Assembly: GCA_021769025.1 (NCBI GenBank)
Contig: JAETTS010000222.1
Coordinates: forward strand, 1-5,086
DNA from: Enterocloster bolteae
GTDB lineage: Bacteria; Bacillota_A; Clostridia; Lachnospirales; Lachnospiraceae
DNA length: 5,086 nt
Direction: 5' to 3'
Shown here: positions 1-4,859 of the stretch, in pieces
Numbering within the stretch: the first letter of the stretch is position 1
Layout: each line of letters opens with the position of its first letter
Notes under the pieces: generated by a model
What the model saw: only the letters and a program-made list of their open reading frames with translations
What the model was told of the DNA's origin: nothing
Databases searched by the model: none
Translations under genes and position numbers: made by a program

Positions 1-259
1 TCTTGGGAGCAGATTTAATCAGATAGCCTAAATAAGAGACCAGCTGAAAATCCAACCCATTCTTTCCCGGAGTACATTCAATCATCTCAAATGAAGACGG
101 ATACATACGGATGATGTCAAGGTCATAATAAGAAATCCCAGGGGAATTCTCCGTAAAGAAGAGGATTATCATATCCTTTATTCCCTTCTGAGGCAGAAGG
201 TCTTTCCATGCGCTTCCTACATTCTCTGTGTCAACAAGATAGATCTTCCTGTTTGCCAT
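1..259 (-). CDS. PIN-like domain protein, N-terminal part (runs off the left edge)
   Basis: An open frame starts at the ATG at 259 and is still open at base 1, giving 86 codons. An AGGAAGG ribosome binding site lies 6 bases upstream. The protein opens MANRKIYLVDTENVGSAW: a short beta strand ending in an acidic VDTENV motif (Asp10), as in PIN/NYN-type nuclease folds. FFTENSP follows at about residues 34-40. PGKNGLDFQL at about 64-73 carries the second conserved acid (Asp70). This layout matches a group of Firmicute PIN-like proteins of roughly 200 residues, so over half is probably missing here. The family is expected to be a metal-dependent ribonuclease fold, but the substrate cannot be told and no antitoxin partner is visible. 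It lies 88 bp behind thrH with its own promoter-like sequence. Fold is fairly sure; function is not. Confidence 0.8.
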   Translation of the reverse strand, partial: MANRKIYLVDTENVGSAWKDLLPQKGIKDMIILFFTENSPGISYYDLDIIRMYPSSFEMIECTPGKNGLDFQLVSYLGYLIKSAPK

Positions 260-291
260 CCATATCCTTCCTCATATATGGCACCAAATCT

Positions 292-300
292 ATCATAACA
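292..300 (-). promoter_or_regulatory. Extended -10 promoter for the PIN-like gene
   Basis: On the minus strand the sequence reads TGTTATGAT: a TGn extension followed by TATGAT (5 of 6 to consensus), about 33 bases ahead of the PIN-like ATG. Upstream at -35 spacing there is only a T-rich run (TTTTTTG), not a true TTGACA. An extended -10 can make up for a weak -35. The gene may therefore be transcribed separately from yebC-thrH, although read-through is also possible. Confidence 0.45.
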
Positions 301-334
301 CAGATTTACAAAACAAAAAAGCGGAAAATATTTC

Positions 335-350
335 TAGTGTCATGACACTA
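335..350. repeat. 16 bp perfect palindrome overlapping the thrH stop codon
   Basis: TAGTGTCATGACACTA is a perfect 16 bp palindrome, and its right-hand CTA is the thrH stop codon (TAG on the minus strand). As RNA it could fold as a 6 bp stem with a CATG loop. The T-rich tract that would make it a terminator starts about 15 bases later, so it is a poor intrinsic terminator. It could instead be a binding site in front of the PIN-like gene, or a scar of a mobile repeat, because it closely resembles the end of the inverted-repeat element at 1758-1922. Confidence 0.6.
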
Positions 351-950
351 TTCCATAGCCCCCTTGATCGCTGCCATCAGATCACCAAATTCCTCATAAG
401 CTGGGAACTGGGGATAATCCGCCTTGATCTTGTCTGTGCTGCGGAACAAAAACCCTGCCTTGCTGTCCTTAATCATCCCCAAATCATTGTAGCTGTCACC
501 GCTGGCAATGGTGTCATATCCAATGGATTGAAGCGCCTTTACCGTAGCCAGCTTGGATTCCTTGGTACGCATGCGAAAACCAGTAATCTCGCCATCCGGT
601 GCCACTTCCAGGGTATTGCAGAAAATCGTGGGCCATCCCAGCTTCTTCATCAGAGGCTGCGCAAACTGGGTAAAGGTATCGCTGATGATGATTACCTGGG
701 TAAAGGAACGAAGCTCATCCAGAAACTCCTTGGCACCGGGAAGGGGATCAATGGTTGCTATGGTCTCCTGAATCTCCTTGAGCCCCAGATGGTGTTCCTT
801 TAAAATGCCAAGCCGCCAGCGCATCAGCTTATGGTAATCCGGCTCATCCCGGGTGGTGCGTTTCAGTTCCGGTATGCCGCTTGCCTTGGAAAATGCGATC
901 CATATCTCCGGTACCAAAACCCCTTCCAAATCCAAACAAGTTATATACAT
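348..950 (-). CDS. thrH: ThrH: phosphoserine phosphatase / homoserine phosphotransferase family (HAD superfamily)
   Basis: This 200-residue HAD enzyme closely resembles Pseudomonas ThrH (about 205 residues). It starts MYITCLDLEGVLVPEIW, and CLDLEGVLVPEIWIAF is a hallmark of the family. HAD motif I is D7-L-E9-G-V, with Asp7 the expected phospho-acceptor. Motif II is S90-D91-T92. A lysine near 130-133 is probably motif III, and GDSYND at 151-156 is motif IV. PQFPAYEEFGDL near the C-terminus also matches. Known ThrH dephosphorylates phosphoserine and can pass the phosphate to homoserine, touching serine and threonine synthesis; this is expected to be cytoplasmic. I chose the start at 950 over an in-frame ATG at 986 because of the ribosome binding site and the fit to the family N-terminus. 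The gene begins 32 bp after yebC, so the two are very likely co-transcribed. Confidence 0.93.
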   Translation of the reverse strand: MYITCLDLEGVLVPEIWIAFSKASGIPELKRTTRDEPDYHKLMRWRLGILKEHHLGLKEIQETIATIDPLPGAKEFLDELRSFTQVIIISDTFTQFAQPLMKKLGWPTIFCNTLEVAPDGEITGFRMRTKESKLATVKALQSIGYDTIASGDSYNDLGMIKDSKAGFLFRSTDKIKADYPQFPAYEEFGDLMAAIKGAME

Positions 951-958
951 GGACTTAT

Positions 959-965
959 CCTCCCT
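959..965 (-). promoter_or_regulatory. Ribosome binding site that fixes the thrH start
   Basis: AGGGAGG on the minus strand lies 8 bases ahead of the ATG at 950. The alternative ATG at 986 lies inside the end of yebC and would add 12 residues absent from ThrH proteins. The site sits wholly in the 32 bp gap between yebC and thrH. Confidence 0.8.
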
Positions 966-982
966 ATCTGAAAAATGCATGG

Positions 983-1711
983 TCACTCATCCCAGTTATG
1001 GTAGACGGCCTGCACGTCATCGTCGTCATCCAGAAGATCCAGAATCCGGTTCAGCTTCTTAACCGTGTCCTCGTCGGTAATCTCCGTCCATGTCTGAGGA
1101 ATCATGGTCACATCTGCCTGCATCATGGGAATGCCTGCCTTCTCCAGTGCCTCGCGGACGGTGCTGAAATCATCCGGCGCCGTATAAACCTCGTAGCTGT
1201 CCTCTTCCTCGGAGAAATCCTCCGCCCCTGCGTCCAGGGCTGTCATCATCAGATCATCTGGATCCATGTCGCACTCTTCCTTGTCGATGATGATCTGGCC
1301 TTTCTTGTCAAACATGTAGGATACGCTTCCCTGAGCGCCTACATTGCCGCCGCCCTTGGTAAACGCGCTCCTTACATTGGCTGCGGTACGGTTCTTGTTG
1401 TCTGTCAAGGTATCTACAATGATGGCTACGCCGCCTGGGCCGTATCCTTCATAGGTCAAAACTTCGTAATTGACGGAATTGGCATCTCCAGCTGCCTTCT
1501 TAATGCCCCGGTCAATGGTATCGTTGGGCATATTGTTGGCCTTGGCCTTGGCGATGACATCCCGCAGCTTGCTGTTGTTGGCCGGATCCGGTCCGCCCTC
1601 CTTTACGGCAACGGCGATCTCACGCCCGATAACAGTGAAAATCTTACCCTTTGCTGCGTCATTTCTCTCTTTTTTATGCTTGATATTGGCAAACTTTGAA
1701 TGTCCTGACAT
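983..1711 (-). CDS. yebC: YebC/PmpR (TACO1-like) family DNA- or ribosome-associated protein
   Basis: This 242-residue protein has full family length. It opens with the family signature [18 protein letters not shown] and continues with the helical N-domain ([19 protein letters not shown], about 39-57). Further signatures are [51 protein letters not shown] and [11 protein letters not shown], in the expected order. The C-terminal part is acidic (DEDTVKK, then [16 protein letters not shown]), also typical. Family members are annotated as transcriptional regulators (PmpR). The mitochondrial homologue TACO1 activates translation, and bacterial homologues have been linked to relief of ribosome stalling, so a translational role is at least as likely as DNA binding. 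An AAAAGGAGT site at 1721-1729 serves the ATG. It leads the yebC-thrH unit; no ruvC or ruvA neighbour, common elsewhere, is in view. Confidence 0.96.
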   Translation of the reverse strand: MSGHSKFANIKHKKERNDAAKGKIFTVIGREIAVAVKEGGPDPANNSKLRDVIAKAKANNMPNDTIDRGIKKAAGDANSVNYEVLTYEGYGPGGVAIIVDTLTDNKNRTAANVRSAFTKGGGNVGAQGSVSYMFDKKGQIIIDKEECDMDPDDLMMTALDAGAEDFSEEEDSYEVYTAPDDFSTVREALEKAGIPMMQADVTMIPQTWTEITDEDTVKKLNRILDLLDDDDDVQAVYHNWDE

Positions 1712-1757
1712 GAAATAAACACTCCTTTTCTACTCTGCTTTCATACTTCCTCGGCAC

Positions 1758-1922
1758 CTAATGTACTGACACGTTTACATTTCGCCAAATGGCTTGCCTG
1801 AATTTCCATCTGCTGCGTTGGCTTCACTCAACGATGCCACCGCATCGCCTCGTTCAGCCGCCTTGCAGGCTGAAAATTCATTCTGCGTCATTGGGCTGAA
1901 AGTAAACGTGTCAGTACACTAG
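1758..1922. repeat. MITE-like inverted-repeat element (~165 bp) in the yebC leader
   Basis: The ends are inverted copies. The 17-base TGTACTGACACGTTTAC at 1762-1778 is repeated perfectly as its reverse complement at 1902-1918, and the match widens to 20 of 21 bases (1758-1778 against 1902-1922). Inward, both arms stay loosely complementary for about 60 bases; each reads ...TGAATTT-C-A... at matching depth. A TA dinucleotide sits at both outer edges (1759-1760 and 1920-1921), suiting a TA target duplication. Inside are smaller hairpins: CGATGC/GCATCG around a CACC loop (1832-1847) and TTCAGCC/GGCTGAA (1853-1874). There is no coding frame. It lies between the predicted yebC promoter and its ribosome binding site, so it should be transcribed into a strongly folded leader. 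A MITE moved by a TA-targeting transposase is my inference. Confidence 0.7.
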
Positions 1923-1938
1923 CGTGCATATTTTATTT

Positions 1939-1967
1939 ATTCTATCACCAATAGGGTTATCTGGCAA
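1939..1967 (-). promoter_or_regulatory. Promoter for yebC-thrH
   Basis: On the minus strand TTGCCA (1962-1967) and TAGAAT (1939-1944) are separated by exactly 17 bases, each 5 of 6 to the sigma-A consensus. Transcription would begin near 1932, about 10 bases before the inverted-repeat element, giving a leader of roughly 220 bases before the yebC ATG. No comparable promoter is visible between the element and yebC. Just upstream, GCAGC/GCTGC (1987-2002) could form a 5 bp stem; it has no T-run and is not called a terminator. Confidence 0.7.
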
Positions 1968-1983
1968 GTAGTTTTCCCTGGCT

Positions 1984-2176
1984 TCAGCAGCTTCGGCGCT
2001 GCCTTGTCTTCCCATCCTCATAATGTCTTACAAAATCATCCATACTATTTATTCATGCCTTAAACACATGAGCTTCATCATAATCCGGGGCGTAATCTCT
2101 CTCCTCTATTATAATCGATTGCCTGGTTTTCCTGCAACAAAAATTATCCGGCAGAACCGTTTATTACGGCTTTCAA
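1984..2176 (-). pseudogene. Unidentified gene remnant: short head plus out-of-frame tail
   Basis: A near-ideal ribosome binding site, AGGCGGTGA (2182-2190), sits 5 bases before a TTG codon at 2176. The frame it opens reads (M)KAVINGSAG and stops at 2144. Another frame then looks coding: about 36 codons ending IIIEERDYAPDYDEAHVFKA, stopped by TGA at 2053-2055. The same frame resumes past that TGA as INSMDDFVRHYEDGKTRQ, stopping near 1984. The TGA could be a mutated TGG codon. I do not recognise the tail. The head resembles the start of some amidohydrolases, but ten residues cannot prove it. A TATAAT at 2108-2113 with a poor TTGCAG 18 bases upstream falls inside the remnant and may be chance. 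This may be a gene that lost its middle, like its neighbours; the call is tentative. Confidence 0.35.
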
Positions 2177-2271
2177 GTATATCACCGCCTTTCCCTAAAC
2201 ATATGAATCCTTGTCACACTTCCTATGGATTTTCTACAGATACTGCAGCATAAAAAGATTTATCAGAACTT

Positions 2272-2290
2272 TTTGGAAATGAATTCCAAA
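2272..2290. promoter_or_regulatory. Operator-like inverted repeat at a predicted transcription start
   Basis: TTTGGAA at 2272-2278 and TTCCAAA at 2284-2290 are perfect 7 bp inverted copies around a 5-base spacer (ATGAA). The site falls about 7 to 25 bases after the predicted start of the promoter at 2304-2332, a common place for a repressor operator. It could equally act as a small 5' RNA hairpin. No regulator gene is in the window. Confidence 0.45.
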
Positions 2291-2303
2291 TAAGATATGA
2301 TTT

Positions 2304-2332
2304 AGTATAAATCAATACGGGCAAACTGTCAA
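2304..2332 (-). promoter_or_regulatory. Near-consensus sigma-A promoter facing left
   Basis: The minus strand has a perfect TTGACA (2327-2332), a 17-base spacer and TATACT (2304-2309, 5 of 6). It is the best promoter in the window and lies just past a terminator-like hairpin, so it looks like the start of a separate unit. What follows is a leader of about 120 bases and then only the broken remnant at 1984-2176, so this promoter appears to have lost its gene. Read-through toward yebC is possible. Confidence 0.75.
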
Positions 2333-2347
2333 CAACTGTTAAAGACA

Positions 2348-2372
2348 GAGACAAGTTAATGAGACAAGTTAA
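2348..2372. repeat. Two tandem copies of a 13-base repeat
   Basis: GAGACAAGTTAA occurs at 2348-2359 and again at 2361-2372, one base apart (period 13). A looser relative, ACAACTGTTAA, lies just before at about 2332-2342. The pair sits between the terminator-like hairpin and the promoter at 2304-2332, upstream of its -35. It could be an activator site or simple slippage; nothing further supports either reading. Confidence 0.5.
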
Positions 2373-2415
2373 AAACAGGGGCAAAGCAGCTTTAACCACT
2401 GTCGTGTCCCTGTTT
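2373..2415 (-). terminator. Probable intrinsic terminator after the antiporter remnant
   Basis: On the minus strand AAACAGGG (2408-2415) pairs perfectly with CCCTGTTT (2373-2380), and the second arm runs into a TTTTT tract. The loop is long at 27 bases but contains a small AAAGC/GCTTT self-complement that could shorten it. It lies about 65 bases past the antiporter stop and before the next promoter, where a terminator is expected. On the plus strand the arm is followed only by TTTATTTG, so it works better leftward. Confidence 0.5.
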
Positions 2416-2479
2416 ATTTGTCTGTTATGATTCTTGTACTGCGGAGTCTTTTTCCTGTATGCTGGCTGCCCATACCAAA

Positions 2480-2675
2480 TTACAGGGTAAACTGAATGGT
2501 GCAGAATACCGCGTAAATCAGCAGAAGTGCAATCCCCTGAATTCTGTATAGTCTTCCACGGGCCAGAGTCGGCATGGTCATTGCGGGCAATTCCTGTGGA
2601 GCCATCTACAAACCAGTCTCCTCCTTTTATCAGGCAGACTAAACCCACAATAAAAAGTAATACGGGGAAAAGCAT
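2480..2675 (-). pseudogene. Collapsed Na+/Ca2+ antiporter (CaCA/YrbG family): head and tail only
   Basis: The ATG at 2675 has a good GAGGAG site 8 bases upstream. The first 31 codons read MLFPVLLFIVGLVCLIKGGD followed by WFVDGSTGIAR. This is the typical first membrane helix of YrbG-type calcium/sodium antiporters, whose usual motif is KGADWFVDGA. Homology stops abruptly at 2583. Two bases on, in another frame, comes a tail ending YRIQGIALLLIYAVFCTIQF, TL and TAA at 2480; a hydrophobic helix of this kind ends the family. Full proteins are about 310-330 residues, so roughly 250 residues, including both alpha-repeats that bind the ions, are missing. The product cannot transport. The head frame would read on as nonsense to 2223. 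The head is recognised with good confidence, the tail with moderate confidence. Confidence 0.72.
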
Positions 2676-2784
2676 CGTCTTTTCTCCTCACTTGTATTTT
2701 TATGTATCAGGGTCAAGGGGTCAAAAAAAGTATGATAAAACGGTTCGGGGGTTCACAAAGCGGCAGGGCGGCGGCAGTTTTTTG

Positions 2785-3028
2785 TCACATCGGGAAAATG
2801 ATTACTTGCGGCTGTCGTGGGATTCAGTCCAAAGCTCATACATGCTGTGATAGCAATGGGGGCGAAAATGTATACGGAGCCCATGGTGGAGCCGGTGAAG
2901 GTTGCGCAGGTGCTGGTAAGGAGTGAAAACAGCAGTATGATTATAATGGGGGATACGTTGGTGCCAAGGTCTTCATTCCAATACATAGTTCCGTCCGGTG
3001 TTAATCCTGGTAATCTCTTGTAATCCAT
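2785..3028 (-). pseudogene. Truncated permease of the SLC13/ion-transporter superfamily type
   Basis: The ATG at 3028 has a strong AGAGGGGAG site 7 bases upstream. The frame codes MDYKRLPGLTPDGTMYW, then a membrane helix (about residues 27-46, SPIIIILLFSLLTSTCATF). A second hydrophobic stretch holds GSTMGSVYIFAPIAITACMS and FGLNPTTAAS. The glycine-rich FTGSTMG followed by FAPIAI and a GLNP motif resembles anion permeases of the SLC13/NhaD/ArsB type. Homology ends after about 75 residues (near 2805), whereas such permeases have over 400. The frame then runs through unrelated sequence to 2753. In another frame QVIIFPM and TGA (2785-2787) could be the original C-terminus. It follows the PdxA gene and may once have imported the acid-sugar substrate. 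Exact family is uncertain. Confidence 0.55.
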
Positions 3029-3149
3029 AACAATACTCCCCTCTTTTTATAATGTTGTGATGTTGGGGTCAAACATTTTTTCCCCTGCTATACCACAAAT
3101 TGCTTCACATTCTGTGCTGTCTGAATTCTAAAAACATTTAAAATCTTCC

Positions 3150-3248
3150 CTAATCGATCAACTTTTTCTTATTTTTGGCGAGTCCCAAGGCCAAAAATCC
3201 TCCTGTGAGCAATCCTGCATTGGGTTTCCGACCTTTCGCCCCTGACAT
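3150..3248 (-). CDS. Possible 32-residue membrane peptide, or tail of a lost membrane protein
   Basis: Between pdxA and the permease remnant an ATG at 3248 opens a 32-codon frame ending in TAG at 3150. It reads MSGAKGRKPN, then a glycine-rich hydrophobic stretch AGLLTGGFLALGLA, then KNKKKLID. A basic start, one helix and a lysine-rich end suit a single-span membrane peptide, or the last helix of a larger protein cut down by deletion. There is no convincing ribosome binding site ahead of the ATG, which counts against independent translation. The rest of 3029-3319 is AT-rich; it holds a weak TTGACC/TATAAA pair (3046-3072) with a 15-base spacer, too short to call a promoter. Confidence 0.3.
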   Translation of the reverse strand: MSGAKGRKPNAGLLTGGFLALGLAKNKKKLID

Positions 3249-3319
3249 CAGGTCATTTTTTTATATTTTTCTTCTCTTACCCCTCGAGATAACGCAGCCT
3301 GGAGAGAGCATGAGGCCTA

Positions 3320-4348
3320 TCACGCCCCCTTCTCCGCCATCCTCACCGCATAATCCACAGCATTCACCAGACTCAACTCACTGGCAAGCCCTGTTCCGGC
3401 CTGGTCAAATGCAGTTCCATGGTCCACAGATGCCCGGATAATGGGCAGTCCAAGGGTTACATTCACCCCTGCCACAGCGTCCCATTTCTTTTCTTCATGG
3501 TTGTACACAAACCCCACCACCTTAAGGGGAATGTGTCCCTGGTCGTGATACATGGCCACCACAATGTCATACCATCCGCCTCTGGCTTTGGAGAACACTG
3601 TATCCGGGGGGACTGGCCCGTCTGCAAGGATTCCTTCTGCCTTTGCCTCTTCAATGGCCGGGGTAATCTCTTCAATCTCTTCTCTTCCGAACATGCCGTT
3701 TTCCCCGCTGTGTGGATTCAGTCCGGCAACGCCTATCTTGGGCCGGGTGATTCCCAGCTGTCTGCAGGCCTGGTCTGCAATGCGGATGACCTCCAGAATC
3801 CGGTCTTTTTTCACTCTGTCGCAGGCCTCCCGAAGGGATACGTGGGTAGACACGTGAACTACTCTTAAGTTTTCATGGGCCAGCATCATGGTGTATTTTC
3901 TGGTGCCGGTATATTCGGCATAAATCTCTGTATGTCCGGAGAAATGGTGACCTGCCAGGTTCATGGCTTCTTTGTTTAGGGCATTGGTCACGGTTGCGTC
4001 AATCTGTCTCTCCATGGCAAGTTCTATAACCTTTTTCACATACTGAAATGCGGCGTTTCCGGCCATGACGGAGACTTCTCCTCGTTTCAGTTTTTTCATA
4101 TCTACTGCACCTATATCGTACACATCGATGGTGCCGTACTGAAACAGTGCTTCTTCCACATGTTTTATGCCGTGGATTTTTATTTTTCCGGAAATGCCTG
4201 TAATGTTAAGTGCTTCTTCCATCACCGGCACGTCTCCCACTACCAATGGATTACATCGTTTGTATACTGCCGGGTCTGCCAGTGCCTTGGCTGTGATTTC
4301 TGGGCCGATGCTGGCTGGATCGCCCATGGTAATTCCAATTATCTTCAT
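3320..4348 (-). CDS. pdxA: PdxA-family dehydrogenase, probably PdxA2-type (4-phospho-D-threonate/erythronate 3-dehydrogenase)
   Basis: This intact 342-residue protein opens MKIIGITMGDPASIGPEITA, the PdxA signature. Metal-ligand histidines match the E. coli positions 166, 211 and 266: His169 in VSTHVSL, His213 in GLNPHSGENG and His268 in AMYHDQGHIPLKV. The C-terminal NVTLGLPIIRASVDHGTAFD motif (about 296-315) is also present. PdxA in vitamin B6 synthesis oxidises 4-hydroxythreonine 4-phosphate. The PdxA2 branch, found beside DUF1537 kinases, oxidatively decarboxylates 4-phospho-D-threonate or -erythronate to dihydroxyacetone phosphate. The kinase upstream makes the second role more likely; sequence alone does not prove it. 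AGAGG at 4352-4356 serves the ATG, and two stops in a row (TGA TAG) end the gene. Unlike both neighbours it shows no damage. Confidence 0.93.
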   Translation of the reverse strand: MKIIGITMGDPASIGPEITAKALADPAVYKRCNPLVVGDVPVMEEALNITGISGKIKIHGIKHVEEALFQYGTIDVYDIGAVDMKKLKRGEVSVMAGNAAFQYVKKVIELAMERQIDATVTNALNKEAMNLAGHHFSGHTEIYAEYTGTRKYTMMLAHENLRVVHVSTHVSLREACDRVKKDRILEVIRIADQACRQLGITRPKIGVAGLNPHSGENGMFGREEIEEITPAIEEAKAEGILADGPVPPDTVFSKARGGWYDIVVAMYHDQGHIPLKVVGFVYNHEEKKWDAVAGVNVTLGLPIIRASVDHGTAFDQAGTGLASELSLVNAVDYAVRMAEKGA

Positions 4349-4363
4349 CTTTCTACCTCTTTT

Positions 4364-4782
4364 TTATTTGTTTTTATATTCTGCGTAGTAGGTATCAATG
4401 GTTTCCTGTGATGGCGATGCCGCCGTAGAAGGCACCTAAAAACATGTTGTTTTTTGCTTCCATGTCGGAAGGGTTTTCGTATGCTTTTTCTAGATTCTGG
4501 AATATCAGCCTGGCACCGGCCATTGCATAGGTGTCGCTTAATGGAGTGGCCTTTTTGGAGGTAAAGCATTCTACTGCGTGGGCAGGGCATCTACTCCTGT
4601 TGCCGCCACAATGGAAGCAGGCAGCCTGGCAATCATCTGTGCATCTAGAATCACGTAGTCTGGAATCATTTCTTCATCTACGATTCCTTTTTTGAGCCTT
4701 CTTCTGGAATGGCCAGCAGGGGTTGAAGGAGCCCGGCTCCTGCCACTCCCTTGTCTGTAAATATCAGGGCCTTTTTGCTGAT
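4364..4782 (-). pseudogene. Broken iron-containing alcohol dehydrogenase (deletions plus frameshift)
   Basis: Three pieces in different frames line up with one group III Fe-ADH. Piece 1 (4782 to about 4696) reads ISKKALIFTDKGVAGAGLLQ PLLAIPEEG, the N-terminal nucleotide-fold start. Piece 2 (about 4692 to 4571) reads KKGIVDEEMIPDYVILDAQ then IARLPASIVAATGVDAL. About 110-120 residues between them, including the GGGS cofactor loop, are gone. One base is then missing in GCCCTG-CCCACGC, splitting the metal motif DALAHAVE. Piece 3 (4580 to about 4408) reads HAVECFTSKKATPLSDTYA through GAFYGGIAIT. The next ~130 residues with the remaining metal-binding histidines are absent. A last frame, QETIDTYYAEYKNK and TAA at 4364, is probably this gene's C-terminus, or that of a lost neighbour. 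Normal length is about 380 residues. The start codon is not visible; remnants may reach 4830. Confidence 0.82.
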
Positions 4783-4859
4783 TCTTGGTTGATGATGGCC
4801 TTCCTTTTTATTGAGTGTTCCTGGGTTCTCCAGTGTTTTTTATGTCTCTTTTTGTAACT

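Noticed and set aside
951..986. Alternative upstream start for thrH at 986
   Set aside because: It overlaps the yebC stop, adds residues unlike any ThrH, and the good ribosome binding site serves the ATG at 950.
881..1699. A 272-codon open frame on the plus strand opposite yebC
   Set aside because: It is antisense to a clear full-length yebC, has no family signature or ribosome binding site, and reads as the mirror of yebC codon bias.
1758..1922. CRISPR repeat or tRNA-like structure
   Set aside because: There is one pair of inverted ends only, with no regularly spaced direct repeats and no cloverleaf or CCA end.
1987..2002. GCAGC/GCTGC hairpin just upstream of the yebC promoter
   Set aside because: A 5 bp stem with no T-run on either strand is too weak to call a terminator, and no repeat partner was seen.
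2023..2253. A 76-codon plus-strand open frame
   Set aside because: No ribosome binding site or recognisable protein; it is opposite a minus-strand promoter leader and gene remnant.
2223..2583. The antiporter frame read on as one 150-residue protein
   Set aside because: Only the first 31 residues resemble a protein family. The rest is out of frame with the recognisable tail and crosses the terminator and promoter sequences.
3241..3270. CCTGACATCAGG followed by a T-run on the plus strand, considered as a terminator
   Set aside because: The inverted repeat leaves only a 2-base loop, and no plus-strand gene leads into it.
3175..3868. Plus-strand frames across the end of pdxA
   Set aside because: They are shadows of the intact minus-strand pdxA and lack ribosome binding sites or family motifs.
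4345..4590. An 81-codon minus-strand frame over the Fe-ADH remnant
   Set aside because: It is rich in Arg, Lys and His and has no recognisable motif, while the overlapping frame gives clear Fe-ADH sequence (HAVECFTSKKATPLSDTYA).
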